In this document: positions 47,223 to 58,361 of the stretch, in pieces
Position numbering within the stretch: position 1 is the first letter of the stretch
Layout of the letters: each line of letters starts with the position of its first letter
Origin: Gossypium raimondii
Lineage: Eukaryota; Streptophyta; Magnoliopsida; Malvales; Malvaceae
NCBI RefSeq assembly: GCF_025698545.1
Contig: NC_068571.1
Span: 46,967,733 to 47,031,732, forward strand
Length of the DNA: 64,000 nt
Reading direction: 5' to 3'
Made by a program: the position numbers and the translations under genes
Notes under the pieces: model-generated
The model's database searches: none
What the model was told of the DNA's origin: nothing
What the model saw: the letters and a program-made list of their open reading frames with translations, nothing else

Positions 47223-47900
47223 TCTTAAAACTATAGATAGGTATAAAATATTATATGCCATATCTATTGTAGATTAAATCAGAAAGTTAGCAGTTGAAGA
47301 ACTATTACAACCAGAAGCATCTCTTAATAGTGGAATGTTCAGTTGAAATATTATACGGTGTTCATTCTACTGCAAAAACTTTTAAGTAGCAAATTAGATT
47401 TGACTTTACCAACACTATCGTGATGGATATTGCGATGCAAAGAAAATAAGAACAGTTTGAAAGACCATTGAAAATGAACTTTTGCTTCATTAGTAATGGT
47501 CTTGATATTATGTTTTATTGCTGGGTTTGGTGCTTTGAATTGTGATACTCTTCTCTTTCCGAATAAAATCATTTCCTTGATCGAGAAAGATAAAAAAATA
47601 AAAATAAAAATTCTTTTGCCGAGGGAGTGGCACTACATTGTGCATGTTGGCTTTTTGTCTAAGCCTTAAAATCGGATAGGTTAAATTTTTGTATGTATGA
47701 TTCTCAATACTTACAAAAATAAAAATTTATTTAAAAATATATATATGTAAAATTAAATGTCGATAATGGCAATATAAAATGATCGCAAAGTAATAAGAAC
47801 GAAAAATAAAACACATAGATTTTATGTGGAAACTCTTTCGAGGAAAATATCACGGGCAGAGGAGAAAAAAATTCACTAATGTTGAAAATCGAATGACACA
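47223..47900. other. Unclassified intergenic DNA
   Basis: Short ORFs only (for example minus strand 47572-47351), with no recognisable domain. Possibly more of the eroded retrotransposon to the right. Confidence 0.35.
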
Positions 47901-48314
47901 AGAGAAATTTAGACTACATCTATTTAAATGTTGAAAAACCTTAGCTTCGATCAGGCCTCCTTGATGGCATACTTAGGGTAGAAATGCAACCTAAACTCCC
48001 TTTGGGAGGCCTTCCAAATATCAATAATCTTACCCCCCAAACCTTGCATTTTCACTCCTACGACGTCACCAAAGTAAGGCAACATCAGTTAAGTATATCA
48101 AAGCAGTGCTTACCTTAAAGAGCATCTTCCTTGATCCCGATCACACAAGTATTGCTCTAACCTCCAAAGGAAGTTGTCAACATCTTTGGCATCCCTCATG
48201 CCTTTGAACTCATTTGGCTTCAGCACATCTCGATAACTCGACCACATTGGCATGACATCACCCTCAGTTGCCTTAACGCTCGAAAGCTCACTCTTGAGCT
48301 TCTTGATCTCGCCT

Positions 48315-48497
48315 TGAAGAAAACTAGGTAACTTTGAGAAATTTATTGAACAAACTATTTTCAAAAATGAACTTAGACTGTTTACTTATCTCAATACAAA
48401 GCCAGACGATAGTATTTATAACTTGCTATCTTTAACAAACTAGCTAACTTTTCAACCTTCACTAACTACCTCTCTAACCGTTTTATTATCTTTAACA
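48315..48497 (-). repeat. 3' LTR of the Copia element
   Basis: 183 bp, TG...CA ends read on the plus strand (TGAAGAAAACTAGG to TCTTTAACA), 98% identical to its mate. Confidence 0.92.
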
Positions 48498-51400
48498 TGC
48501 ATCCATCTTCTCTATTGATAAGACCCGAAGAAAATTTCTAAACCGAGCAAAACACGAAAACGGCAGTGGTTTAGTTAATACATCAGCAACTTGATCGGAC
48601 GCAGGAACTTCTCCGACCAGAACCGAACCATCGGCAACCTTCTCACGAATAAAAAATAGATCTAACTCCACATGCTTAAACTTGGAGTGTAACACAGGAT
48701 TAGCAGCAACTGCGACTGCACTAGAGCTATCACACCAGATATTTGGTGGAGAAGCAGACCCAATTTGCAATTCTCGTAATAACGAAAGTAACCACATAAC
48801 ATCACTGTAATGCAATGAAGAAGACTTGATATTCACCTCGGTAGTGAGACCGCGACACCACCTGTTGTTTCTTCGATGACCAGGAAATAGGGTTAGACCC
48901 AAAAAACACACAGTACCCCCAAGTAGACCTCCGATCATCAAAATCCAATCCCCAGTTTGCATCAGAAAACCCAACTAAAGAAAGAGAATCAGACCGTCGA
49001 AAGACAATTCCAAAATCAAGTGTAGCAGATAAATATCGTAATATCCTTTTAAGAGCAGTCATATGAACTGTGGTTGGACTATGCATAAACTGACATACCC
49101 TATTAACCGCATAAGCAATATCGGGCCTAGTAATGACCACATATTGTAACGCACCTGCCAGACTCCTGTACTCAGTTGGATCGGATAACGACTCACCATC
49201 ATTTTTAGAAATATGCAACGAGCTAATCATGGGCGTATGTACGTCTTTAGCATTCGTCAAACCACTACGCTTCAACATATCCCGGATGTACTTCTTTTGA
49301 CAAAGATTAAGGCTCCCACAAGACGACCTGGTAACCTCAACTCCCAAAAAATAATGTAAATCACCCATGTCTTTTAATGAAAATTCATCATTCAACATCT
49401 GTACAAACCAGTCAATAGCCGACGCCAAATTACCAGTAATGATAATGTCATCAACATAAACAAGAACATAGATAGTGGAGTCTGAGCGAACTCGAACAAA
49501 TAGAGAAGCATCCGACTTAGAGCCAACAAACCCAACTATCAAAAGAAATGTCCTCAACTTCTCAAACCAAGCTCGTGGAGCCTGTCGCAAACCATATAAC
49601 GCCTTCTTTAATCGACAAACCAAAGGTCTCCCATCAGGACCAAGCTTAACATATCCCGGAGGTTGCTGCATAAATACTTCATTATCAACATCATCATTTA
49701 AGAAGGCATTGTTAACATCAACTTGTCTAAGTGACCATCCTTTAGTAACCGCGATCGACAAGATTACCCTTATAGTGGCAGGTTTGACAACTGGACTAAA
49801 TTTTTCTTGAAAGTCGCACCCCAGAACTTGAGAACAGCCTTTCGCAACCAGACGTGCCTTGTACCGTTCAACCGTTCCATCTGGGTTTTTCTTCACTTTA
49901 AACAACCATTTGCAACCAATAACTTTGCGACCTAATGGCATAGGAACAAGTTCCCAGGTACCATTACGAATTAAGGCATCATACTCCGTTTGAGCAGCGA
50001 TTTGCCACTTAGGGCTAGCGACAGCTTTTTCAATCGTTGACGGTTCTACAACCTCAACAGCAAGAACCTTGGGTTTAAAAATTCTAGCTTTTGAACGAGT
50101 AGTCATAGGATGAATATTCACATTAGGCACAGAAACCTCTGGTCCTGTAGGGTCAGACGGAATTGGAACAGTGGGCGTGGGAGATTGATTTTCAGAGTGC
50201 AAGACACCATGATTAGAATTATCTTCTTCAGTCAAAAACTCATTCAATGAGGAAGTATTACGATAGTTAGTATTTGTTGGACTAACATCCACTCCATTCT
50301 GAGGACTCAGAGACCCAGGCACACTAGGCGGACAAACAGGACCAGTAACAGAGTTCCGTTGTAACAACGGATTAGTCTCAAGAACAGGAAAATAAGTAGG
50401 TATAGTACTCACCTCCCATGACCGAGATATATTTGGCGGAGAGAGGAACCTAGATTCATCAAACTCCACATGTCGAGAAACAATAACACGACCATCCAGC
50501 AACAGACATTGGTACCCTTTGTGACAAGGGCTATAGCCCAAGAATGTACACGGTTGAGACCGAAATTCTAATTTATGACCCTGAAACGGGTGTAAAAACG
50601 GATAGGAACAACATCCAAAAATACACAGGTGATCATAAGTAGGGTCTCGTCCATAAAGCACACTATACGGAGTCTTACCATCCAACACTTGTGTGGGAAG
50701 ACGATTTATTAAATGAACTGCGCATGTAAACGCATATGCCCAGAATTCCATTGAAAGACCCGCTTGAACTAAAAGAGTAAGCCTCATTTCGACAACGTGT
50801 CTATGTTTACGCTCGGCAACGCCATTTTGCTCAGAAGTATGCAGACACGAAACACGATGAATGATGCCTTGAAACACCAAAACTGAAGCCAACGCTCGAT
50901 ACTCACCACCCCAGTCGCTCTGGAACTACTTGATGGTCTTGCCAAACTGAGTGTGAACAAGTTTCTGAAACTGAATGAAGCAAGTCATAACTTGAGACTT
51001 CTGCCGAATTAGGTATACCCAAGTAAACCGAGAACTCATGTCAATGAACGACACATAATACCAATTGTTACTAGAAGCAACCGAGGCAGGTCCCCATACA
51101 TCAGATACAACCAACGAAAAGGGATCAGTATATTCAGTATTGGAAGGCGTAAATGGCAACTTATGAAACTTACCCTTTTTACAAGCAGTACAAACATCAC
51201 TAATAGCAATTTTATTCAAATGAACATGACACTTATGTAAAACATTTTTAACAACAGTTGACGACGGATGTCCAAGTCGCTTGTGCCATAACGAAAACAA
51301 CTCACTATCGGCAGTCGAAGTCAAACATTTTACCTGAGTAGCAGACATACAAGAACCACCATCTAGCATAGAAAACCAGTATAGTCCATTATGAATATGC

Positions 51401-53274
51401 CCCGTCAGTAAAACCTCATGTGTCACACTGTCCTTTATCACACAATAAGTAGAGTGAAACTCAAAAAAACCCCATTATCAGTAGCAAATTGTGATACTGA
51501 CAACAAATTTTTCCGAATGGTTGGGACACATAAAACATTAGATAACCGAAGCAACCTAGACCGTGTCGGCAAAACACTTTGACAGACAGACGATATTAAT
51601 GTAGGCGTACCATCACCCATTAAAATAGAAGACGTACCTGAATAAGGAGTAGCATTATGCATAGCTGACGTATCCCGACAAACATGATTGCTGGTACCTG
51701 AATCAGAATACCAGGATGACATCCCAACTGGTCCAGGAACCAGCGAGTCAGACTCGTCCCTATTCACTCTATGTCGATCAGAGTTAATATGAGAACTAAA
51801 GATCAACGGATCAGAATAATCGGACGCGTGTATATCTCCCAGTCTAGGAAGTTCAAAACACGGATTTGAAGTTGAAAACACTCGTGCACGCGGTTTGGTC
51901 TGCCACGGAACTGCCATAGTACCGGTTGGGTTAGCCGGATCGAGCTGAACATTATTCACAAACAAATTTGTGGGCGTTAGAAGAGGAATATTTGGCCCAA
52001 CATTCTGCCCACTATTTGGCCCAATATAAGACGGCATTCCAAACCCTCCATGAACACCATCATTTGGCCCACCAGCATGCGGCCCAGGATTTGGAGGCCT
52101 GAAATCACGCCGTTCACCACTCGGCCTAGACCAACCATTTGGCCCAACCTGCTGACCTCCACGCTGCTCATTGAACCCCCCTTCAGCACACCAATTTTGA
52201 CCACCATCATATGAATTTTGACCTGGCCCAAAGTAATTTTGACCTGTAGCACAATCAATTTGATTAGTCCCATAATATTGTTGACCAGGGTTAGAAATCC
52301 TAGGTCTAGTGTTTGGTTGAGAAGGCCAGCCACTATCTCCAGAGTGGAGGTTCGGCATCTGATTTTACAGTGGAGGTTGCACCGGAGATGACTCGTTACG
52401 ATGGTATCGATAATAGCATTTCTGAGCCACGTGTCTAAACCAAAAACAGATCTGGCACTGGAGTCGCGGCCGAAAGGTCCTCTTACGACCACGCACCCCC
52501 GATCGTCCTCCTCGCGATGTACCGTCCGTAGACACATCCTCCACCAGATTTGCAGCATACACCACCTCTTGACTTGAATGAGCATGCCGAGTTTCACACT
52601 CTATTAAAGCTTCAACCAGACGCAGAAACGGCAACGGAGTCGGAGACATCGAAGCCGACGAGACTACACCTTTAAACTCAGATGGAAGCCCCGTAAGAAG
52701 CACTGCCGTCCTTTCTGCCATTGAGATGGAGGTTCCAAAGGACTCCAATAGAGCACACACACGTTTTAACTTCGCGACATAATCACGAATTGACATGCTT
52801 CCTTTCTTGAGAGAGTGAAGCTTATGACGCAATCGTGACTGCCTCTGATCGAAATCGGCCGCAAACATCTCCAACGCCGTGGTCCATACATCGTTCGCCG
52901 ATTGGACATCCATAAAGGATGAGAGGATTGATGAACTTATGGTGGAGAGAAGTTAGGACGTGAGCAGGTTATCCTGTTGCTGTTACACGGATGCCACTGG
53001 ATTGACCACAAGCACACCATCCGGTGCTTGTACAAATCTCGACGGCACTGCAATAGATCCATCAAGAAAACCAAAGAGATCATATCTATTAAAAATAAAT
53101 CTTACTTGTTGCTTCCATTGAAGAAACGTTCCTTCATCAAGTTTCACAACGTCATGTCTAGGAAGCGAATTCACCACACGCTTAGCAGTAAACACCGAGC
53201 CATGCACTTCAGTAGAGTCCGACGCAGCAGAGTTTGTAGTTGCCATGATCAAGAACCCTTAGCGACTGATACCA

Positions 53275-53457
53275 TGAAGAAAACTAGGTAACTTTGAAAA
53301 TTTTATTGAACAAACTATTTTCAAAAATGAACTTAGACTGTTTACTTATCTCAATACAAAGCCAGACGATAGTATTTATAACTTGCTATCTTTAACAAAC
53401 TAGCTAACTTTTCAGCCTTCACTAACTACCTCTCTAACCGTTTTATTATCTTTAACA
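53275..53457 (-). repeat. 5' LTR of the Copia element
   Basis: Mate of 48315-48497, next to the primer-binding site (about 53262-53274). Flanked outside by CGCCT. Confidence 0.92.
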
Positions 53458-54338
53458 CGCCTCACATCACCTCCACTAACACCTTAAAGGCCTCGTTCTT
53501 CCGAGCAAGCTCGCCTAGGGCCTCCCTCATAGCCCCATCCAACTCCTTCAATGAATTGCTCTTTTAGCTCGTCTTGAGACACAATCATCTCGAACTTGAT
53601 CTCTTCAAAAGAATCCTCAGTGTCCTCCACCCTCTCAAGGACATCACTCACAACAGACTCGACCTTGGCCATCCGAGTCTCCACAATATTCACAAAGTCC
53701 TTCGACAAAACATTCTTACCCTTCGCGGCACCTCGATTCTCAACCACGTTGTCGTCTTGCTCGCTTGTCTTCTCAATCTCGTTAGCCATTGCCACCACCA
53801 CGAATCTAGAAATGCAAACTCCAATATCACCTACCACGTGCTTAGAACTTTAGCCAAGTAAATGTGCAGCCTTAGACTCGGTTTTACGTCAATGAGCCTA
53901 AGTCAACCTTCGATGTTTGCTCAGGAGAGGCTTTGTCACATTTAGCCTAGACAAGCAACGGAAAAGAGAACTTAGTTTAGCAAAAGAGAAGAATGCAAGA
54001 GTTGGGAGAATATGGAAGCATCACTATTACTCAAATAAGCTAGCTTGGATACAAATGAGGGAGGGAAGCCTCTTTTTATATAGGCGGAATGATCCAATGG
54101 TTACAATTGATCCTAATCAACGGTCAATATCTAATTCTAGAACTCTCCCACCCAACTCATTAAATGTTATACAATGGTGAAGTATTCTAGAATTTCTGGA
54201 ACATTCTACACATATCTGGTCTCTTCTTCAAATTTCTAGAGTCTTTTGAGACACTTCGAGAACCTCCTGGCTTGATTCATTCGTGTTTGCTCGCTTCCAA
54301 GCTTGATGAGACCTTGCTCACTCGCGGGCCGTGACATT

Positions 54339-54702
54339 TTCTCCTTCTCCAAACTACCCTTGCCCTCTTCAAAGCACCTAGCTGAGTTTTGACATCCATC
54401 AACTGAGCACCACTTTCAACCAGAAGTTTATTAGCTTCTAAATCCTTCTTTTTAGATGTGGATGCCTTCTCCATCTCAAGATATTTTCTTTTCAAGTTTG
54501 CATCGGAGACTTGAGGCCCCCTCAATGTCTTTGATAGTTTAATTCACAATTACATGATCTTCGTATAACATCTTCCTCATGATGTGCACCACTAAGTCTT
54601 ACTCAGCGGACATCATTGTCAAAGAAAGCCACAAAGTTTATTAGCTCACAAATGTTTTCTTTAGACACTTACCCACCATAATGAGCCCACATCATATCAG
54701 CA
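54339..54702. other. Unclassified DNA with a short coiled-coil-like minus ORF
   Basis: A minus-strand frame at 54525-54277 reads DANLKRKYLEMEKASTSKKK and looks like a coiled coil. It runs into the LTR start at 54338, so it is probably part of whatever the Gypsy-like element inserted into, perhaps another transposon gene. No name is possible. Confidence 0.35.
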
Positions 54703-56640
54703 AGCAATGTAGGTTGATCATTGGAAGAAAGCCTTGAAATATGAACTAAAAGCTCTTGAACAAAACCACATATGGATTATGGAGTACCTTCCTCCTGATA
54801 AAAAGGACATCGGGTGTAAATGGATCTACAAAATAATTTACAATTATGATTGATCCATTTAGTGTAACAAAGCTCGTCCTGTTGCCAAGGGTTATACTTA
54901 AGTTAAAGGTTTGGATTACACTGAAACTTGTCTCCGGTTGCTAAACTTACTACTGTTCGTATGCTTTTGGCTCTTGTAGCTATTTGAAATTGGGAACTTC
55001 ACCAATTAGATGTGCTTAATGGTTTTATTCGTGGACATTTACATTGGAATTTTACATGCAACCACACCTGGATATTTATCTACAAATGATAAGAAAGTTT
55101 GTCATCTCCGTCGCTCACTTTATGGGTTAAAACAAGTTTCGCAACAATGGTTTGCCAAGTTTTCCACCGCTATCTTGCAGTTTGGTTTTAATTAAGAGTA
55201 AACTATAAAAATAGTCACTTTTGTTTGTCTCAGATTATATTTTAATCATTTATGTTTGAAATGTTATGTTTTAATCACTTGCGTTATTGTTTTGTTACGA
55301 AGTGGTCGCTATACCGCTCTGTTATTACCTCCCTAACAACGGGTCTTATGTGGCAATTCAAATTAAATTTATTTAATTAAAAACATATTTTTATCCCAGC
55401 AACTAGACATCCAAGTTAACATTTAAAACCCATTTGGATTGTCAGGTAGGGAGATAACGGAGTTTGACGATAGACTAACCACTTCGTAACAAAATAATAT
55501 CGTAAATGATTAAAACGTAACATTTCGACCATAAGTGACTAAAATGTAATATGAGACAAACAAAAGTGATTATTTTTTTAGTTTACCCTTTAATTAATCC
55601 AAGGCTAACACTTCCTTATTTATTGATCATCAAAGAAATTCTTTTGTAGCTACCCTTGTGTATGTGGATGATGTTATTGTTGCCACTAGTGATTCATCAA
55701 AAATTGAGGCTTTAAAGTGCTACTTAGCTTCTTGGTTTCCCATTAAATATTTTCTTGGTTTAAAAGTTGCCCTGAGTTCAAAAGGAATAGTTCCAATGGA
55801 GTAACACCATCATTTAGCTTTGAATGAAAGTTCTCTTCTTAAAGATCTGACTCCTACCGAAGGTTGATTTATCTCACCACTACTAGACCAGATCTTTGCT
55901 ATTATGTTCATTTGTCATCTCAGTTTATGACACAATAACTAGCTAGCTGCTTTGCGCATATTGCACTATCTAAAACTTGCACATGGTCAAGGTTCGTTTC
56001 TATAGACTTCAAGTCCTTTGTCACTCAAAGCTTTTGGTGATTCAAATTGGGCAAGTTGCCCACTCAGTGGCTATTTCATTTTTTGTGGAATTCACCCATT
56101 TCTTGAAAGAGCAAGAAACAGATAACGGTGTCGCCTTCTTGAGCAGAAGCAGAATATCGCTCTATGGCAGCCACTGCTTGTGAGATTTGGCTACAACAAT
56201 TACTTGCATATTTATGTGTTAATCATTCAAATCCAGTTCCCTTGTTTTGTGATAGTCATATTGGTAATAATCCGGTCTACTATGAACGAACCAAGCATAT
56301 AGAGGTGGATTAATTTTGTCGTTTGTCCGAGATTACATCCAACAAGGTTTAATAATTTGCCATCATATCCCTACGCACAATCAAATTGCTAATTTTTATA
56401 TATTCACAAAAACGTTGGAAGCTGTCAAGATTCTTCTCTTTTCTTTTTTCCCTATTGTTGACTCTTGAATGCATGGTTTTGTTAGCTATAAAAATCCCAC
56501 CAAAGATTTGCCTACCTTGTATAAATGTACCATGTGTACTGCTCACGAGTTTTGGCATAAACAGCTTGAGCCTTCTTGAAAGCACTTTTGCCGCAATCTT
56601 GTAAAGAGATCAGATAAAAAATTCTTTTTCGATGTGACAT
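54703..56640 (+). mobile_element. Degenerate Ty1/Copia pol fragment, fossil
   Basis: Plus-strand remnants of reverse transcriptase (GCKWIYKI, YGLKQ-type segment near 55120, YVDD segment near 55650) and of RNase H (near 56150-56330, AATACEIWLQQ-like and TKHIEV-like). LTRs and gag are absent. It is heavily decayed, with many breaks, and much older than the Copia element to its left. A MITE is inserted at 55196. Confidence 0.75.
55196..55588. mobile_element. Mutator-like MITE with perfect 9-bp target duplication
   Basis: Length 393 bp. Terminal inverted repeats: left GAGTAAACTATAAAAATAG then TCACTTTTGTTTGTCTCA; the reverse complement of the right is GGGTAAACTAAAAAAATAA then TCACTTTTGTTTGTCTCA. 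TTTAATTAA flanks both sides exactly (55187-55195 and 55589-55597). A 9-bp duplication is typical of Mutator-type transposition. There is no coding capacity. It sits inside the reverse-transcriptase part of the older Copia fragment, so it is younger than that fragment. A partial relative lies at 39648. Confidence 0.85.
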
Positions 56641-56749
56641 TGGTTGCTCTATGAAGAAAATCAATCTAGCCCAACTATTCACCTCGCTACTGCTCCCATG
56701 AAAATCCCATTTAACTTAACTTTTTGTTTGGAGATTGACTACATTGTCC

Positions 56750-56962
56750 AGCCAAAATAAAAATAAAAGAAAACTATGGTCATCAACCGCAATGGACAAT
56801 ATATAATACAAATGATGACAAAAGACGTTGTACATTGTAGAACAAACAATAACTTAGGTGTCATTTCTTATATCATATTATTCTATTTTATTGTAATATA
56901 ATCAGTTAAAATGCTAAACAAAAATTCCTTGAAAATATGCCAACTCCGCCATTGATACATGT
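56750..56962. repeat. Right copy of the duplicated block
   Basis: Matches 46247-47222 in three collinear pieces; see that entry. Here the pieces are nearly contiguous. Confidence 0.55.
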
Positions 56963-57710
56963 CTGATTCAAAGGAGAGTTCAGTTACATAAAACTTGGAA
57001 AACCATAATAAGATTATGATCATTACCAAAAAAATAAAAATAATGTTGAGGGAAATCAAACTTGCTCTGAGATAAGTGTTTGAAGAAGGAGTTGACAGAC
57101 CTCAACTGTGGTTGATATTGTACTTAAGATGTCTATGCTCAATTTTATCTCCGAGCTTTGTCTCTCAAGTCCGTGGAGAGTCCCGAGAGAATCACAGAGT
57201 GGGAGCGCATCTCAAGGGCATAGATTCAAACCCCACCAAGAGCAAATCCTCACATTTTTTTGGCAGGTGACGGGCTCTCACTCTATGAACTTGTCGTGGT
57301 TTTCCGTAAAGTCGAAAGACGTACAAAACTTGAAAATAAAATCAAGTATAGACATCTCAAGCACAATACCAACCACGTTGAGGGATTCATTGGCTTCCAA
57401 CGAACTACACTTCAACGATTTTTCTTTTCAAACCCTTAAAATTTTATCATTAAAGATGGAAGAAACATCTGATGAAATTAACATAAACTTTGAAATTGCA
57501 TGGAATAAACAGTAATCATCTTTTTAAATTTATTTTTTCTTCCCATTTGATATATATAAGCTGAAATTAACATAGAATATTGAACAATATAAATTTACAA
57601 AATAAAAAGAACTTCTTTTTAGACAATCCAATTTTCAACTGATTTGCATGAGAAAAAGAAAAAGAAAAAGAAAATCCCACCAAAAAAAACCATGTGATTC
57701 AACTTAATTA
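56963..57710. other. Intergenic; weak ORF only
   Basis: A plus-strand frame at about 57108-57515 (135 codons, ending INFEIAWNKQ) has no recognisable domain and an ordinary non-coding look. A stretch near 57200-57240 has a 'gattcaaaccccacc' phrase like a tRNA B box but no cloverleaf. The region next to 57710 is probably the ERF 3' UTR. Confidence 0.35.
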
Positions 57711-58361
57711 TTACATGTTATTTTCCTTTTGTCCTTGTTGATCTATAGAAGAAGAACAAAAGGAAGGAGCAACAACAACAGAAGAATAAACCTTAGAATT
57801 CCCAAGTGAAACCTTACAAAGCTTGTTATTATTATTATTATTATCACCTTCATCATGATCATGATGGTGATGATGATCATCACAAAATATAGTTTCTTCA
57901 ACAATGGTATCGAAACCATCAATATCAACAGGATCCATTCTTTTCCCATTAATGGATCTCAAAGCTGATCTTGCATGGTTCTTCATGATTGTTAGCTGAA
58001 GAAGCTGATAAACCCTTGGATTAATATTAACCTTTCCTATTAGATTCAAGTTTCCTTCATACTGAAAATTGGTCTTGGCATTCTTTCCCCGTAAAACCAT
58101 GGCGGCGTTATCATAAGCCAAAGCTGCTTCTTCCGGTTTGTCGAAAGTCCCTAGCCATAATCTTAGCTTTTGAGATGAGTTTTTGATCTCAGCCACCCAT
58201 CTTCCAGATGGTCTTTGTCGGACCCCTAGGTATCTTCTTCTTCCATTGTTGATCACCTTCTTGATGCTTCTTTTTTCACTGTTTTCAGCCATGGTTTGTG
58301 CTTCATGTGGTTCGATGGAGGTCTGGTTTTTGTTAGGGCTTTGATCTTGTTGAGGCACCAT
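57711..58361 (-). CDS. AP2/ERF-domain transcription factor
   Basis: 216 residues from the ATG at 58361 ([11 protein letters not shown]). One AP2/ERF domain spans about residues 42-99: [20 protein letters not shown], then [20 protein letters not shown] and [14 protein letters not shown]. It has the YLG start, the DNA-contacting Arg/Trp residues of the beta-sheet and the WLG signature. A basic KRSIKK stretch before it may be the nuclear signal. The C-terminal third has a His/Asp run ([11 protein letters not shown]) and an Asn run. The domain resembles the RAP2-11 type of ERF more than the EAR-repressor or ERF-VII types; this is from memory and only moderate. The frame stays open 13 codons upstream to a possible splice acceptor (AAATAG, 58411-58402 on the minus strand), so a short 5' exon is possible. 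The protein would act in the nucleus on GCC-box-like sites. Confidence 0.85.
   Translation of the reverse strand: MVPQQDQSPNKNQTSIEPHEAQTMAENSEKRSIKKVINNGRRRYLGVRQRPSGRWVAEIKNSSQKLRLWLGTFDKPEEAALAYDNAAMVLRGKNAKTNFQYEGNLNLIGKVNINPRVYQLLQLTIMKNHARSALRSINGKRMDPVDIDGFDTIVEETIFCDDHHHHHDHDEGDNNNNNNKLCKVSLGNSKVYSSVVVAPSFCSSSIDQQGQKENNM

Larger units (their letters stand above)
48315..53457 (-). mobile_element. Complete-length Ty1/Copia retrotransposon, fossil with about five breaks
   Basis: Identical-length 183-bp LTRs at 53275-53457 (5') and 48315-48497 (3') differ at 3 positions, so insertion is fairly recent. The perfect target duplication CGCCT flanks it (48310-48314 and 53458-53462). A primer-binding site TGGTATCAGTCGC (initiator-Met type) adjoins the 5' LTR. 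Order on the minus strand is gag (about 53240-51980), protease/GAG-pre-integrase and integrase (about 51700-50300, with LWHKRLGHPS), reverse transcriptase (about 49990-49200, with YVDDIIITG), RNase H (to about 48530, KHVELDLFFIREKV). That is the Copia order (integrase before reverse transcriptase). The coding region is interrupted at about five places. It is inserted in the gag of a Gypsy-like element. Confidence 0.9.
47901..54338 (-). mobile_element. Gypsy-like retrotransposon remnant (LTR plus gag), split by a Copia element; fossil
   Basis: Minus-strand element. Its LTR begins TGTCACGGCCCGCGAG at 54338, with a TATA-like motif at about 54069-54088. The gag start region (MANEIEKTSE, near 53790) is followed by a coiled-coil-like stretch to 53463. 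After the inserted Copia element gag resumes at 48314 and contains FKGMRDAKDVDNFLWRLEQY, a typical plant Gypsy gag motif, fading out near 47900. No pol and no second LTR are visible. It is old and incomplete. Confidence 0.6.

Noticed and set aside
57200-57245. tRNA-like B-box phrase (gattcaaacccc)
   Set aside because: No A box at the right distance and no cloverleaf could be drawn; such phrases are common in plant repeats.
57108-57515. 135-codon plus-strand ORF near the ERF gene
   Set aside because: No recognisable motif and no family landmark; its length is within chance for this stretch.
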